Shown piece after piece: positions 17,565 to 26,054 of a stretch of 64,000 nucleotides of DNA. Under the pieces are notes generated by a model that did no database searches, was not told the origin of the DNA, and saw nothing but the letters and a program-made list of their open reading frames with translations. The stretch is taken from NCBI GenBank assembly GCA_963768075.1, contig CAVYHD010000033.1:186001-250000 (forward strand), written 5' to 3'. Within the stretch, counting starts at the first letter, position 1. Each line of letters starts with the position of its first letter. The position numbers were made by a program, and so were the translations under genes. Origin of the DNA: QHXW01 sp963768075 (GTDB taxonomy: Bacteria; Acidobacteriota; Terriglobia; Bryobacterales; Bryobacteraceae).

Positions 17565-18917
17565 ATGAAGGAGGTAGCTCCTACACCGCTTACCGCCGGT
17601 TCCCTCACGGATCCCCGTTGGGAACTGGCTCAGAGAGTCGCCGGCACTTCGAGTTTCCGAAATTGCCCGAAGCTCCGCGCATTCCTCCTCTATATTTGCG
17701 AGAACTCGCTGTTGGGCCGCCTCGAGAACGTCCGTGAGCAACCGATCGGGACTCGCGTCTTCGGCCGTCCGGCGGACTACAATCTCAACGAGGACAACAT
17801 CGTTCGCGTCGAGGCGCGGGAACTTCGCAAGCGCCTGGAAAGCTACTTTGCTGGCGTTGGCCGGAACGAACCGCTCCTTATCGAGGTCCCAAAGGGTGGT
17901 TACGTGCCGGTTTTCAAGCCGCGTGAACAGACGGCACCCACTGTCGCCGCGCCGGCGGTAGCGGCTCCAATCGAACCTAAGCCGCATGCGCCCAGCCGCC
18001 AGAAGCCAGTTGTAGCTGCAGCGCTCGCCATCCTGACCACGGCGGTTTTGTGGCTCGGGGTAGAAAACTGGCGATTGCACGGGCGCCTCGATCCGCGGCC
18101 CACTGTCCGCCCGGCCGCTGCTGGCGAGGACTACTCATTGTACGGGGAACTCCTCGGCAAATTGGGAGCGACTCCCAATCGCGAGACCCTTCTGGTTCTC
18201 AGCAACCCCAAGCTAGTCCTTTACTACGGCAGGGCGTCCAACCAGCCAAACCCGACTCTGCCCGGCCACACCATCCCTGCGCCCAAAGAACTCAAATCGA
18301 ATTTCGATGACGCCCTGAACAATATGGACCGCAACCAGCCCTTTCACTTCCTGCGCGTCACGCGCGAAGACTACACCGGAATGGGCGAGGCGGTCACGGC
18401 ATTCCACCTCGGCCGCTTGATGCAGTCTTTGCAACGCCCGGTTCGTCTCACGCAGGGCCGCTTCCTGAGCTGGGACCATGTTCAGAAAGGTGACCTGATT
18501 CTACTTGGCGGGCCGCAAATCAACGATTGGACGTCCGCCAACATCGTCAAATCGAATTTCAATTTCGACGGCAATGGTATCGAGAATATCAAACCGCTCG
18601 GCGGCGAGCAGAAAAGTTACGTACTGCACGCCAACCGCGGGGACGTAACCGATTACGGTGTGATCCGCATGGCCGCTTCGCCTTACGGCTTCAACATGCT
18701 GCTCTTGGCCGGCTGTTCGAGCGCCGGTACTGCCGGCGTGGGCGAGTTCTTCGCGAACCCGGAAAAAATGAAATTGGTCTACAACCGGATTCGCACTGCG
18801 GCGCCTGGCCGGCCCTTCCCTGCGAATTGGGAAGTGCTTGTCCAGGTCAATGTGCGCGATGCCCTGCCCGTGGAAACGATGGCGGTCGCGATACGCCCAG
18901 CTCCCGCGAAAAACTAA
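17565..18917 (+). CDS. ToxR-like winged-helix transmembrane regulator
   Basis: About 450 residues from the ATG at 17565 (MKEVAPTPL); a GTG at 17484 would add 27 residues. The N-terminal ~110 residues match a winged-helix domain common in Solibacter-type genomes: FLLYICENSLLGRLENVREQ, RVFGRPADYNLNEDNIVRVE and LRKRLESYF...PLLIEVPKGGYVPVF. A membrane helix (VVAAALAILTTAVLWLGV) then leads to a ~270-residue periplasmic domain with Rossmann-like or sensor features (GDLILLGGPQINDWTS). It is divergent from the TonB-type receptor, so it probably regulates that gene in response to a periplasmic signal. The same N-terminal domain recurs in the gene at 44018-46235, also divergent from a receptor. Confidence 0.75.
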   Translation: MKEVAPTPLTAGSLTDPRWELAQRVAGTSSFRNCPKLRAFLLYICENSLLGRLENVREQPIGTRVFGRPADYNLNEDNIVRVEARELRKRLESYFAGVGRNEPLLIEVPKGGYVPVFKPREQTAPTVAAPAVAAPIEPKPHAPSRQKPVVAAALAILTTAVLWLGVENWRLHGRLDPRPTVRPAAAGEDYSLYGELLGKLGATPNRETLLVLSNPKLVLYYGRASNQPNPTLPGHTIPAPKELKSNFDDALNNMDRNQPFHFLRVTREDYTGMGEAVTAFHLGRLMQSLQRPVRLTQGRFLSWDHVQKGDLILLGGPQINDWTSANIVKSNFNFDGNGIENIKPLGGEQKSYVLHANRGDVTDYGVIRMAASPYGFNMLLLAGCSSAGTAGVGEFFANPEKMKLVYNRIRTAAPGRPFPANWEVLVQVNVRDALPVETMAVAIRPAPAKN

Positions 18918-18975
18918 ATATTGCGCGCCCACATTTTTCGCTTCACGCTGCTAATATGGGCCTGGGACGCACGCG

Positions 18976-20355
18976 ATGAAGCTGCTTTGCCTGGCGCTTG
19001 TGGCGTCGGCTCGTGCCATAGCCTCCGACTGCCCACCCGTCGATCTCAATTCGCCGGACACCCGCGAGCGCTTCCACGAGTTAGATAAGAAGGCTCAAGT
19101 CGAGTTCCGTCACGGCAATTACGCGCAATCCGCCGAAGACTTTCGCGAAGGCGCCTGCGTGGCTCCCGACGACCTCCGTCTGTATTACACGCTCTACGGT
19201 AGCGCCATCGGCGCTTTAGCTGCCGGAGATGTCCCGCACGCTATCGACTTGCTCAAAGAGGCCGATCGCCTTCGTCCCGATTACCCCCTGCCGCTGGCCA
19301 TGCTGGTGAAAATCAGCTTGGAGTCGCCGAATCCCGATCAGGTGAAGGAGTTCCTCAGGCTGGCAGCGGAACGCTTCCCGCGCGCTGGAAAGTTGCACGC
19401 CGAGTTCGTCAAGGATCTCATGCACCAGAATCGTCCCGATCTAGCACTGGCCGAGGCGCTGAGATTCGAGCAAACCGGAGTTCCGGATATCGAATCCGCA
19501 CTAACGCTCGCGGTCATTGAGAACAACGCCGGCGCTTTTGCCGACGCCGCGCGGCACGGCGAGGCCATTGAGCAACAATCGGAACTGCCTGCCGACGTGC
19601 GCGCTTCCGGTGCAACAGTCGCCGGCTTGGCCTATGAAAATCTGAAGCAGTTCCCGCAGGCGATCGAGCATCTCAATCAGGCCATAGTGTTTGCTCCCAC
19701 GCGTGAAGATCCCTATCTGTACCTCGCGCGCGTATACGGAAAGCAGCAAAACGCCCAGGCCGCGGTCGATGTCCTGGAACAGGGCAGAAAACAGATTGCC
19801 GGTTCGCAAACGATCCTGCTGGCGCTCGGCACCAATCTGATCGCCGTGGAGCGCTACGCCCAGGCAAGCCAGATCCTTTTGGAAGTGATTCGCAACTCAC
19901 CCGACAAACTAGACGCCTATCCTTCGCTCGCCGATGCATACAGCAAAATGGGCCAGCCCAAGCTTGCTACGGAAATTTTGCGGAAGCTCGCCGCACGCAA
20001 GCCGGATTACCCTATGCTGCATGTCGCGATCGCGCAATCGCTGTTGAACGATGTACCGGTTGATTCCGCGGCTGTGTTGGAGGAACTCGCCCTGGCTGAA
20101 AAAATCTCACCGGAGGATTACGACGTCTGGTACCTGCGGGGCAAAGTCTACGTCGGCATGAACAAGGTGCCGGAGGCCATCGCCAGCCTGGACCGCGCTA
20201 TCGAACTGCGCCCAGCGGATTCAAGCGCCTACTACCAGCTTGCCCTTGCGTACCGCAAATCAGGACAGGCGGCCCTCTCGAAGCGCCAGTTTGAGATTGT
20301 GGAATATCTGAAAAGCCAGCAGGCAGCCGACTCGCCCCCGCCATCAGCGAAATGA
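18976..20355 (+). CDS. Secreted TPR-repeat protein
   Basis: 459 residues. A short signal peptide (MKLLCLALVASARAIA) is followed by a solenoid of TPR units over nearly the whole length, for example FRHGNYAQSAEDFREGACVA, QFPQAIEHLNQAIVFAP, RYAQASQILLEVIRNSP and KVPEAIASLDRAIELRP. No catalytic domain. It begins 58 bp after the winged-helix regulator on the same strand and may be co-transcribed. Probably a periplasmic scaffold; the partner is unknown. It ends convergently with the molybdopterin oxidase. Confidence 0.8.
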   Translation: MKLLCLALVASARAIASDCPPVDLNSPDTRERFHELDKKAQVEFRHGNYAQSAEDFREGACVAPDDLRLYYTLYGSAIGALAAGDVPHAIDLLKEADRLRPDYPLPLAMLVKISLESPNPDQVKEFLRLAAERFPRAGKLHAEFVKDLMHQNRPDLALAEALRFEQTGVPDIESALTLAVIENNAGAFADAARHGEAIEQQSELPADVRASGATVAGLAYENLKQFPQAIEHLNQAIVFAPTREDPYLYLARVYGKQQNAQAAVDVLEQGRKQIAGSQTILLALGTNLIAVERYAQASQILLEVIRNSPDKLDAYPSLADAYSKMGQPKLATEILRKLAARKPDYPMLHVAIAQSLLNDVPVDSAAVLEELALAEKISPEDYDVWYLRGKVYVGMNKVPEAIASLDRAIELRPADSSAYYQLALAYRKSGQAALSKRQFEIVEYLKSQQAADSPPPSAK

Positions 20356-20378
20356 CTGTCTCACATTGGCGGCAGTTT

Positions 20379-21452
20379 TCATCCCACCGAACAGCGAACC
20401 GGTAAGCAGTAATTCATCTCATACCCGTCTTTGCGCGCCGGGTCGCGTTTGAGTGGTTGCTGCCGGCCTGCGTCATCAGTGGCGCGGCTCATCAGCACGT
20501 GCTCACCCGGCGCAGCGCTCCACAAATACTTCCAACGGACCCAGGTAAACGCCTTCGGCGGCGCTTCGAACTCCACGGGCGCCCACGTGCCGCCGGCGTC
20601 CGCGCTCAGGTCGACGCGACGCACCAGACCCACGCCCGTCCAAGCAAAGCCGCGAACCACGTGCCGCCCGGCAGGCAGCTTGGAGTGATCGGGTGGCCAG
20701 GCTATCGCGGACTTCACCAGCACTTCGCGCAGTCGCGTCACGTTCACCTCGCCGCTCGGACGCTTCACCAGCCGGTTGTAAAGCTTGCTCATGCCACTCG
20801 ATTCAAAGTTGGGAGCTGTGTCACCAGGACCAAGTACCACTATGCGCTGCAACCATTTCACTGAGTCCATCCCATACCAGCCCGGGAACAGGGCACGAGC
20901 CGGAAAGCCCCCGCGGCGCGGCAGGAACTGGCCGTTCTGGCGAAAAGCCAACAAGCTCTCGGGCTGCAAACATTTTTCCAGGGGAACCATCTGACAATAC
21001 GGAAGCTGCGGCGAATTCTGCATCAGCCGCCCGGAATCCGCTCCCTCGAGCAGCACCGTTCGTGCGTCGTGCGCCACCCCAGCCTGCTCCAAGATCCGGG
21101 CCAGCGGCACCCCCTCCCACACCGCGGTCGCCGCCGCCGTGCCGTCGGCCGGGCCTCCGGCGCACTCCAGCAGGGCTTCCATCTCTTTCGTTGGGGATTC
21201 GAGAATATCGGGCAGCGTCAGCTCGATTGGCCGTTCGACCCTCCCTTCGATCTTGAGCCGCCACGTGCTCAACGACAATTCCGGTTCGCGGAAATGATCG
21301 CGCGCAAAAAAACGATCCGGGGGAGTGATAGACCCGCTGACGCCCTCCATTGGAAACGTGAAATTCTGCGGTTCTGAAGAGGAGAGCACCTGCCCGAACA
21401 TCGAAGAGGCGGCAGATAGCAGCAGCAATTCTCTGCGGGTGATGGGCGGCAC
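20379..21452 (-). CDS. Molybdopterin-dependent sulfite oxidase family protein
   Basis: 357 residues. A Tat-type N-terminus (ITRRELLLLSAASSMFG) indicates export of a folded cofactor enzyme. The oxidoreductase molybdopterin domain covers about residues 45-230, with the Mo-ligating cysteine as Cys97 in ALLECAGGPADG and the GFPARALFPGWYGMDSVKW motif. A Mo-co dimerisation domain follows (HVVRGFAWTGVGLVRRVDLSAD...WVRWKYLW). This is the SorA/sulfite-oxidase two-domain plan without haem b5. No cytochrome c or subunit gene is adjacent; the electron acceptor is unknown. The substrate could be sulfite or another S-oxide or N-oxide compound. Confidence 0.85.
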   Translation of the reverse strand: MPPITRRELLLLSAASSMFGQVLSSSEPQNFTFPMEGVSGSITPPDRFFARDHFREPELSLSTWRLKIEGRVERPIELTLPDILESPTKEMEALLECAGGPADGTAAATAVWEGVPLARILEQAGVAHDARTVLLEGADSGRLMQNSPQLPYCQMVPLEKCLQPESLLAFRQNGQFLPRRGGFPARALFPGWYGMDSVKWLQRIVVLGPGDTAPNFESSGMSKLYNRLVKRPSGEVNVTRLREVLVKSAIAWPPDHSKLPAGRHVVRGFAWTGVGLVRRVDLSADAGGTWAPVEFEAPPKAFTWVRWKYLWSAAPGEHVLMSRATDDAGRQQPLKRDPARKDGYEMNYCLPVRCSVG

Positions 21453-21625
21453 GTTTTCATCTTAAGGCTAACCGATCCGCTGACGGAGCCTAAAGGGTAG
21501 GCTAAACGGAGCTGCTCAGCACGCGCCACTCGCCCATCGGGATGAGGGGGTAATGGGGTAGACGAACGGGGGACTTCACCCAGGTTCTTGACTGCGGCGT
21601 CCATCAGTTAGTACCATCGCTCGCG

Positions 21626-22663
21626 ATGAGCCGGCTCCTTCTGTTCTTCTGCAGCGCGCTGTGCCTGGCGCAGAGTATCGTCCCGCCAGTTCTTGCCACG
21701 TGGCCGGGGGATCGTACGGCGGCCATCTCTCTGACGTTCGACGACGCGATGGCGACGCAGCTCGACAATGTGGGTCCCGTCCTGAAAAAACACGGGATCC
21801 ACGGAACGTTTTTCGTCACGACGGGCGCCGAGGCCTGGCGAAAGCGCGTTGCGGAGTGGAAAGGGCTGGCGTTACAGGGAAACGAGATTGCCGGCCATAC
21901 GGTGAACCATCCGTGCCTGTTGCCGCAAATCAACCCGCACGCCCAGAACTACACGCCGGCGATGATGGAAGCGGAAATTCGCGATAGCGCCCAGACGATC
22001 CTGGACGAGATCGGAGACCGGCGCGGCCTGACCTTTGCGTACCCTTGCGGCAATATGAGTTTTGGCCCGCCGGCGGAGCAGACCCGCAACGCGGCGCTCT
22101 ATCAGCGATACATTGCGGAGCATTTCTTCACTGCACGCAGTTATGGATGGGTTGGCACGGTGTCGGCGGAGGAGCTGAGCATCCTCAGCGTACCGGATCT
22201 GGGTTTCACCGCCGATCGTGATTTCCGGGGCTTGCTTGAGATGGCCGAACCCGCGTTGCGTACCCACCGCTGGGGCGTCTTTACCTTTCACGGCGTGGGA
22301 GGCCAATGGTTGTCCGTCAGCACGGATGCGTTGGATGAGCTGGCAGCCTACCTGGCGCGGCATCCCGAGATTTGGACGGCGACGTTCGGCGATGGAGTCC
22401 GATACATTCAGGAGAGCAAGGCGTTGGGAATCCGGACGGTGAAGTCCGGCGAGCGGGAGGCACGATTCGATTTGACGTGGCCGCTGGATGCAAAGACTTA
22501 CGATTTGCCGGTGACGCTCAAGTGGGCGCTGCCGGAAGGCTGGAGTTCGGCGCAGGCCGACATAGGGGATAAACCGGCACCAAATACGAGGCAGGCTGGC
22601 AAGTTTCTGCTGCTCGACGTCCCGCCGGGTGCCGCATCCGTGCGGTTTATCGCGAAACCGTGA
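21626..22663 (+). CDS. Secreted polysaccharide deacetylase family protein
   Basis: 345 residues. A signal peptide (MSRLLLFFCSALCLAQ) precedes an NodB-type deacetylase domain: AAISLTFDDAM (residues 33-42, catalytic Asp pair), GTFFVTTGAEA and the metal-binding H91-x-x-x-H95 in GHTVNHPC. The last ~90 residues form a beta-domain (DLTWPLDAKTYDLPVTLKWAL). Its 3' end overlaps the opposite-strand small gene by 17 bp. It is one of three deacetylase-family genes in the window (with 22963 and 36650). Substrate unknown: peptidoglycan, chitin-like or exopolysaccharide. Confidence 0.85.
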   Translation: MSRLLLFFCSALCLAQSIVPPVLATWPGDRTAAISLTFDDAMATQLDNVGPVLKKHGIHGTFFVTTGAEAWRKRVAEWKGLALQGNEIAGHTVNHPCLLPQINPHAQNYTPAMMEAEIRDSAQTILDEIGDRRGLTFAYPCGNMSFGPPAEQTRNAALYQRYIAEHFFTARSYGWVGTVSAEELSILSVPDLGFTADRDFRGLLEMAEPALRTHRWGVFTFHGVGGQWLSVSTDALDELAAYLARHPEIWTATFGDGVRYIQESKALGIRTVKSGEREARFDLTWPLDAKTYDLPVTLKWALPEGWSSAQADIGDKPAPNTRQAGKFLLLDVPPGAASVRFIAKP

Positions 22664-22856
22664 TGGCAGCGGGGCTCAACTGGTAGCCGTCGTCCTGGGC
22701 GACTTGGACAGCCATTGACCGGAGACTTTCGTCATCCGCGTCGCGAGCGCTTTTGAGTCCGGGACGTTTGATCACCTCGCCGCCGATCTGGAGGCGAATG
22801 ACCCAGTGTTTTTTGTCCGCGTCCCAAGTCACCGCCGCGTTGTTTACTTCCACCAT
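22647..22856 (-). CDS. Small hypothetical protein
   Basis: 69 residues from the ATG at 22856 (MVEVNNAAVTWDADKKHW), which has a strong GAAGGAGG site seven bases upstream; the frame stays open to 22874 but that start would lie inside the ribosome-binding site. Acidic and basic residues alternate (VIKRPGLKSARDADDESLRS). No signal or membrane segment, no family recognised. It overlaps the deacetylase 3' end on the other strand. The good ribosome-binding site argues that it is a real gene. Confidence 0.6.
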   Translation of the reverse strand: MVEVNNAAVTWDADKKHWVIRLQIGGEVIKRPGLKSARDADDESLRSMAVQVAQDDGYQLSPAAITVSR

Positions 22857-22962
22857 GGCAGGTTCCTCCTTCAAGAAGGTTGGCGCATGTGATTTTCTCT
22901 GAAGGTATTATCGGCCGATCTGGTGTCCAATTCAACCGTCTTGTGCTGGTCGTGCGCTGTGC

Positions 22963-24723
22963 TCAGGGCTTCAGCACGAGCAATCTGCGATCAGAGTGCA
23001 ACGCTGTGGTGAAGGGGATATCGGCGCCGTCGCTGTCGCGCACGGTAAGCGGGTTCCAGCGTGGGCCGGAATCGATGGCCAGCGTCAAACCCCGCGGCAA
23101 CTTGGCGCGCGGCTGGTTCAGGCGGATCTCGATGTGATCGTCTGCGGCGAACGCCGAGACCCGGACCGCAGCGCGGGCGCGCGCGAACAGGCCGAAGCGG
23201 GTGACGCTGCCGATCCAGATGGGCTGGTGGCGGTAAGCCTGTAGCAAGCGCTCTTCGGCGTTCAATTTATAAGTCGTATCGGTCGGGTGAACCAGCAGAC
23301 AGGTGATGTTGTTGTTCTCGGCATTCGCCGCCACGATGTTGGTCCATTGAGCGACCGCTTTATCGACGGTGGTGGGTGTCAGGTAGCCCATGGAATCGTC
23401 GAGGGTGACGGGGATCTCGATCATGCTGCTAACGGGTGCGCCCAGGTGGGCTTCCCGCAAGGGCCGGTACGCGGAGTTCGTCAGCGTATTGCCGGCGGCG
23501 CGCGTGGAATCCACCAGGTAGCCCGTGGCTTCGAGCGTTTCTATGAGCTGCATGGGGTGGCTCAGCTCGCCGGCGCGAAAGGCAATCGTATGCAAGCCGG
23601 GAACGTCGCGATCCAGCAGTTCTTTGCTCACGCGAACCTCTCCGAAAACAGTGGGCGCCACGCTCGGTCGATAGGTTGCGAATCGGACGGACGGATCACC
23701 GAGCGGGAATCGCACGAAGTTTTTCAAATGCGAAACGGTATGAGAGCCGACGTCAAATCCACGCGCCAGCAATTCGCGCAGGTACGCGCTATTGGCGGGT
23801 GTGTAATAGCCGATGTCAGTCTCGTCGGTGAAATACTTGGTGGTGGCGAAGAAAGTGCTGGTGACGCCGTACCGCTGCTCGAGCGCCGCGAATACTACTG
23901 AGTTGGGGTACGATTCACGCGCGTCGATATCGTGGCTCAGCAGCAGAGCGCCTTCCAGGCCATCCGGCACCGTATTGATCAGAAGAAAGGGATGCGCGTT
24001 CGATTCGTAAATGGCACGCAGCAACATGCGCAGGACGTCACCGGAAGGCGCGAAGACGTTGGCCCATTCGGGCTCGGCTTCATAACTCTGGCCGATGGCG
24101 AGGCGAAGGGTGGAATCGCTGAACGACAGGCCGAGCGAGTAAGCGATGCCGCGGCCGTAGTAGTTGCGCACAAAGGCGGCTTTCCCGTTCCCGAATTTTC
24201 CGAGGATGCCCGCGCCTGCAACGTCATATTCGGTGGTCCAGTTGAATTGCTGGTAACGCTTGGGATCGCCGAGCAAGACGTCGCGCTCTTCGGGCCGGTT
24301 GATGTAGCGCAGAGAGGGATCGGTGGAAGGTTCCGCCAACCGCACGCTGGAATTTTCCCGGCTGAAGTTAAAACCCGCGATCCCGAACAATGGGAAGTAC
24401 TGGCTGCCCTGCACATGAGTGGCGAATAGCACGCCGCCCGACTCAACATATTTGTAGAGCAGCTCCCGGTCAGCCGCGGGTAGGGCGATGTTCGTGAGAG
24501 TGCCGGCGAGCACGATCATGGGCGATCGCACAGCCTCGGCAAAGCTTTGCGAGGTCTCAAACGGCACGCCTAGCATTTCGAGATCGCTCGCGACGGCTGT
24601 CACTTCGCCGGCATCCTTGGCCGAAACCGCCAGCACGGTCACGGTGGAGGGCAGCTGTACCGGCGGCGTGGACCCGAGGGCAAACGCCAGATAGAATGCG
24701 AACGCGGCGAGCTTCGATTTCAT
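22963..24723 (-). CDS. Secreted polysaccharide deacetylase-like protein with N-terminal regulatory domain (EPS operon)
   Basis: 586 residues from the ATG at 24723, which overlaps the upstream stop by ATGA. A signal peptide (MKSKLAAFAFYLAFALG) is followed by a ~240-residue domain resembling glutamine-amidotransferase or BPL-like folds (LYKYVESGGVLFATHVQGSQYFP). A deacetylase domain then starts at LLLSHDIDARES (catalytic and metal Asp) with FDVGSHTVSHLKNF (HxxxH) and HPTDTTYKLN. A beta-strand tail closes the protein. By analogy with PgaB/IcaB or PelA it may deacetylate the polymer made by the GT2 protein two genes upstream. It is the last coupled gene of the six-gene operon. Confidence 0.8.
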   Translation of the reverse strand: MKSKLAAFAFYLAFALGSTPPVQLPSTVTVLAVSAKDAGEVTAVASDLEMLGVPFETSQSFAEAVRSPMIVLAGTLTNIALPAADRELLYKYVESGGVLFATHVQGSQYFPLFGIAGFNFSRENSSVRLAEPSTDPSLRYINRPEERDVLLGDPKRYQQFNWTTEYDVAGAGILGKFGNGKAAFVRNYYGRGIAYSLGLSFSDSTLRLAIGQSYEAEPEWANVFAPSGDVLRMLLRAIYESNAHPFLLINTVPDGLEGALLLSHDIDARESYPNSVVFAALEQRYGVTSTFFATTKYFTDETDIGYYTPANSAYLRELLARGFDVGSHTVSHLKNFVRFPLGDPSVRFATYRPSVAPTVFGEVRVSKELLDRDVPGLHTIAFRAGELSHPMQLIETLEATGYLVDSTRAAGNTLTNSAYRPLREAHLGAPVSSMIEIPVTLDDSMGYLTPTTVDKAVAQWTNIVAANAENNNITCLLVHPTDTTYKLNAEERLLQAYRHQPIWIGSVTRFGLFARARAAVRVSAFAADDHIEIRLNQPRAKLPRGLTLAIDSGPRWNPLTVRDSDGADIPFTTALHSDRRLLVLKP

Positions 24724-26054
24724 TTCCAAAACTGCTCCGCAACGGGATTGCCCTTCAGGGCCTCGGCCAGAAAGACGAGCCAGGCAGCCCCGGCAACGCT
24801 GGGGGCGTCAGTCATCTGGTGCGGCACCGGCCGCGAACCGTAGCGCATCCCGCCCGCTCCGACCCGCAGGGTCCGCAGACCGTCGATGATCTGGCGCGCA
24901 CGATCGGCCTGGCCCATGCGCAAGTAAGCGAGAGCCACGCCCAAGGAACCTTCCGACCAGACCAGCGGTAACTCGCGCCACTGTTTGCGAGGATTCTCGG
25001 GAAAGTAGAACTTGCCGACTTCAAAGCCGGGGAAAATATGGTCGTCGAAATAGGGGCGATAGCCCGCGGCAGAGCCATCGCGTGAAGCGTAGTACTGGTC
25101 GATGTGGCGAAGGGCCTGCTGCGCTTTCCCAGTCTCGCCGATGGCGATCAAGAAGAGCGTGCCCCAGGAGGCGCAATCCAGTGCACGGATGGAATCACGT
25201 TGGCCGCCAGGCGTGAAGCCTTGGTCGAACTGGCCGAGGTCCTCGTCCCACGCGACCCGCAAAAGAGCGGCGCGAATGCGGTCTGCCGCTTCAGACCAGC
25301 GCGAATCGCCCGTCACTTGACCGAGAGTGTGCAGGAAGAACCAGGAACTGATGTTGTTCTCAGTGCTGAAGCCACGCGCGGGCACGTCCTCATAGTCTTC
25401 GAGAACATCGTTCTTTTCCGCGTGATAAACCAGCCGAATGTTTCCATAACCCTGACGCAGAAGGCCGTGAGCGGGATTTTCGGGCTCGGTGGCTTCGAGA
25501 GAAACCAGGTAGGCCGCCAGACGCGCCGCGGCCGCTTCAAGGGATGCTCTTTGACGGACACAGCCGGAATTGTCCGGCGCACAAGGCGGCGTATGCGCCA
25601 GGTAAAAGGCAAATGCGTACCCCACCCACCCGACGGCACCGGCGCGGACCATGGCGCTATCGTGATCGGTCTCGTCCGGCCAGCTTTCGGTCGTGCTGTA
25701 GGTAAACCAGAGACTGCCGTCGGCGCGGATGAGGCGCGCCAGCGCATCCAGTGTGTAGGCCGCGGCGTCCCGTTCCCCGCTCATGACAAAACTGATGGCG
25801 CCGAGCGCGTCATCGTAGGTGTACGAATGGTCCGATTCCTGATCCGTGTTTTCAGACCCGCTGCCGTAGCTGACCAGAAGCCGGCGGCGCGTGGCGTCGG
25901 GAGCGAGCACGGCGCGGTTGGGCGTCACCTGCGCTTCGAGCCATCGCTGACTCGATATATCCCAGTCCTCGAGCGTTTGTGCGGCGCACGCCGGGAAGGC
26001 GCACGTGGCCAGCGCAGCCAGCCAGAGGTTACGCGGCCTGGACATGTTGGTCAA
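24720..26054 (-). CDS. Secreted alpha/alpha-toroid protein, candidate glycan-active enzyme (EPS operon)
   Basis: 444 residues (GTG at 26054; the ATG at 26045 is equally possible). A signal peptide (NLWLAALATCAFPACA) precedes repeated helical hairpins typical of (alpha/alpha)6 barrels, with SYTYDDALGAISFVM, ENNISSWFFLHTLGQ, ALDCASWGTLFLIAIGE and ELPLVWSEGSLGVALAYLRM. This style is seen in GH8-, GH15- and GH88-like hydrolases and in epimerases; the catalytic residues cannot be assigned by eye. It overlaps the GT2 gene by 26 bp and the deacetylase gene by four. By position it may trim the nascent polymer, as BcsZ does for cellulose, but that is inference. Confidence 0.65.
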   Translation of the reverse strand: MTNMSRPRNLWLAALATCAFPACAAQTLEDWDISSQRWLEAQVTPNRAVLAPDATRRRLLVSYGSGSENTDQESDHSYTYDDALGAISFVMSGERDAAAYTLDALARLIRADGSLWFTYSTTESWPDETDHDSAMVRAGAVGWVGYAFAFYLAHTPPCAPDNSGCVRQRASLEAAAARLAAYLVSLEATEPENPAHGLLRQGYGNIRLVYHAEKNDVLEDYEDVPARGFSTENNISSWFFLHTLGQVTGDSRWSEAADRIRAALLRVAWDEDLGQFDQGFTPGGQRDSIRALDCASWGTLFLIAIGETGKAQQALRHIDQYYASRDGSAAGYRPYFDDHIFPGFEVGKFYFPENPRKQWRELPLVWSEGSLGVALAYLRMGQADRARQIIDGLRTLRVGAGGMRYGSRPVPHQMTDAPSVAGAAWLVFLAEALKGNPVAEQFWK

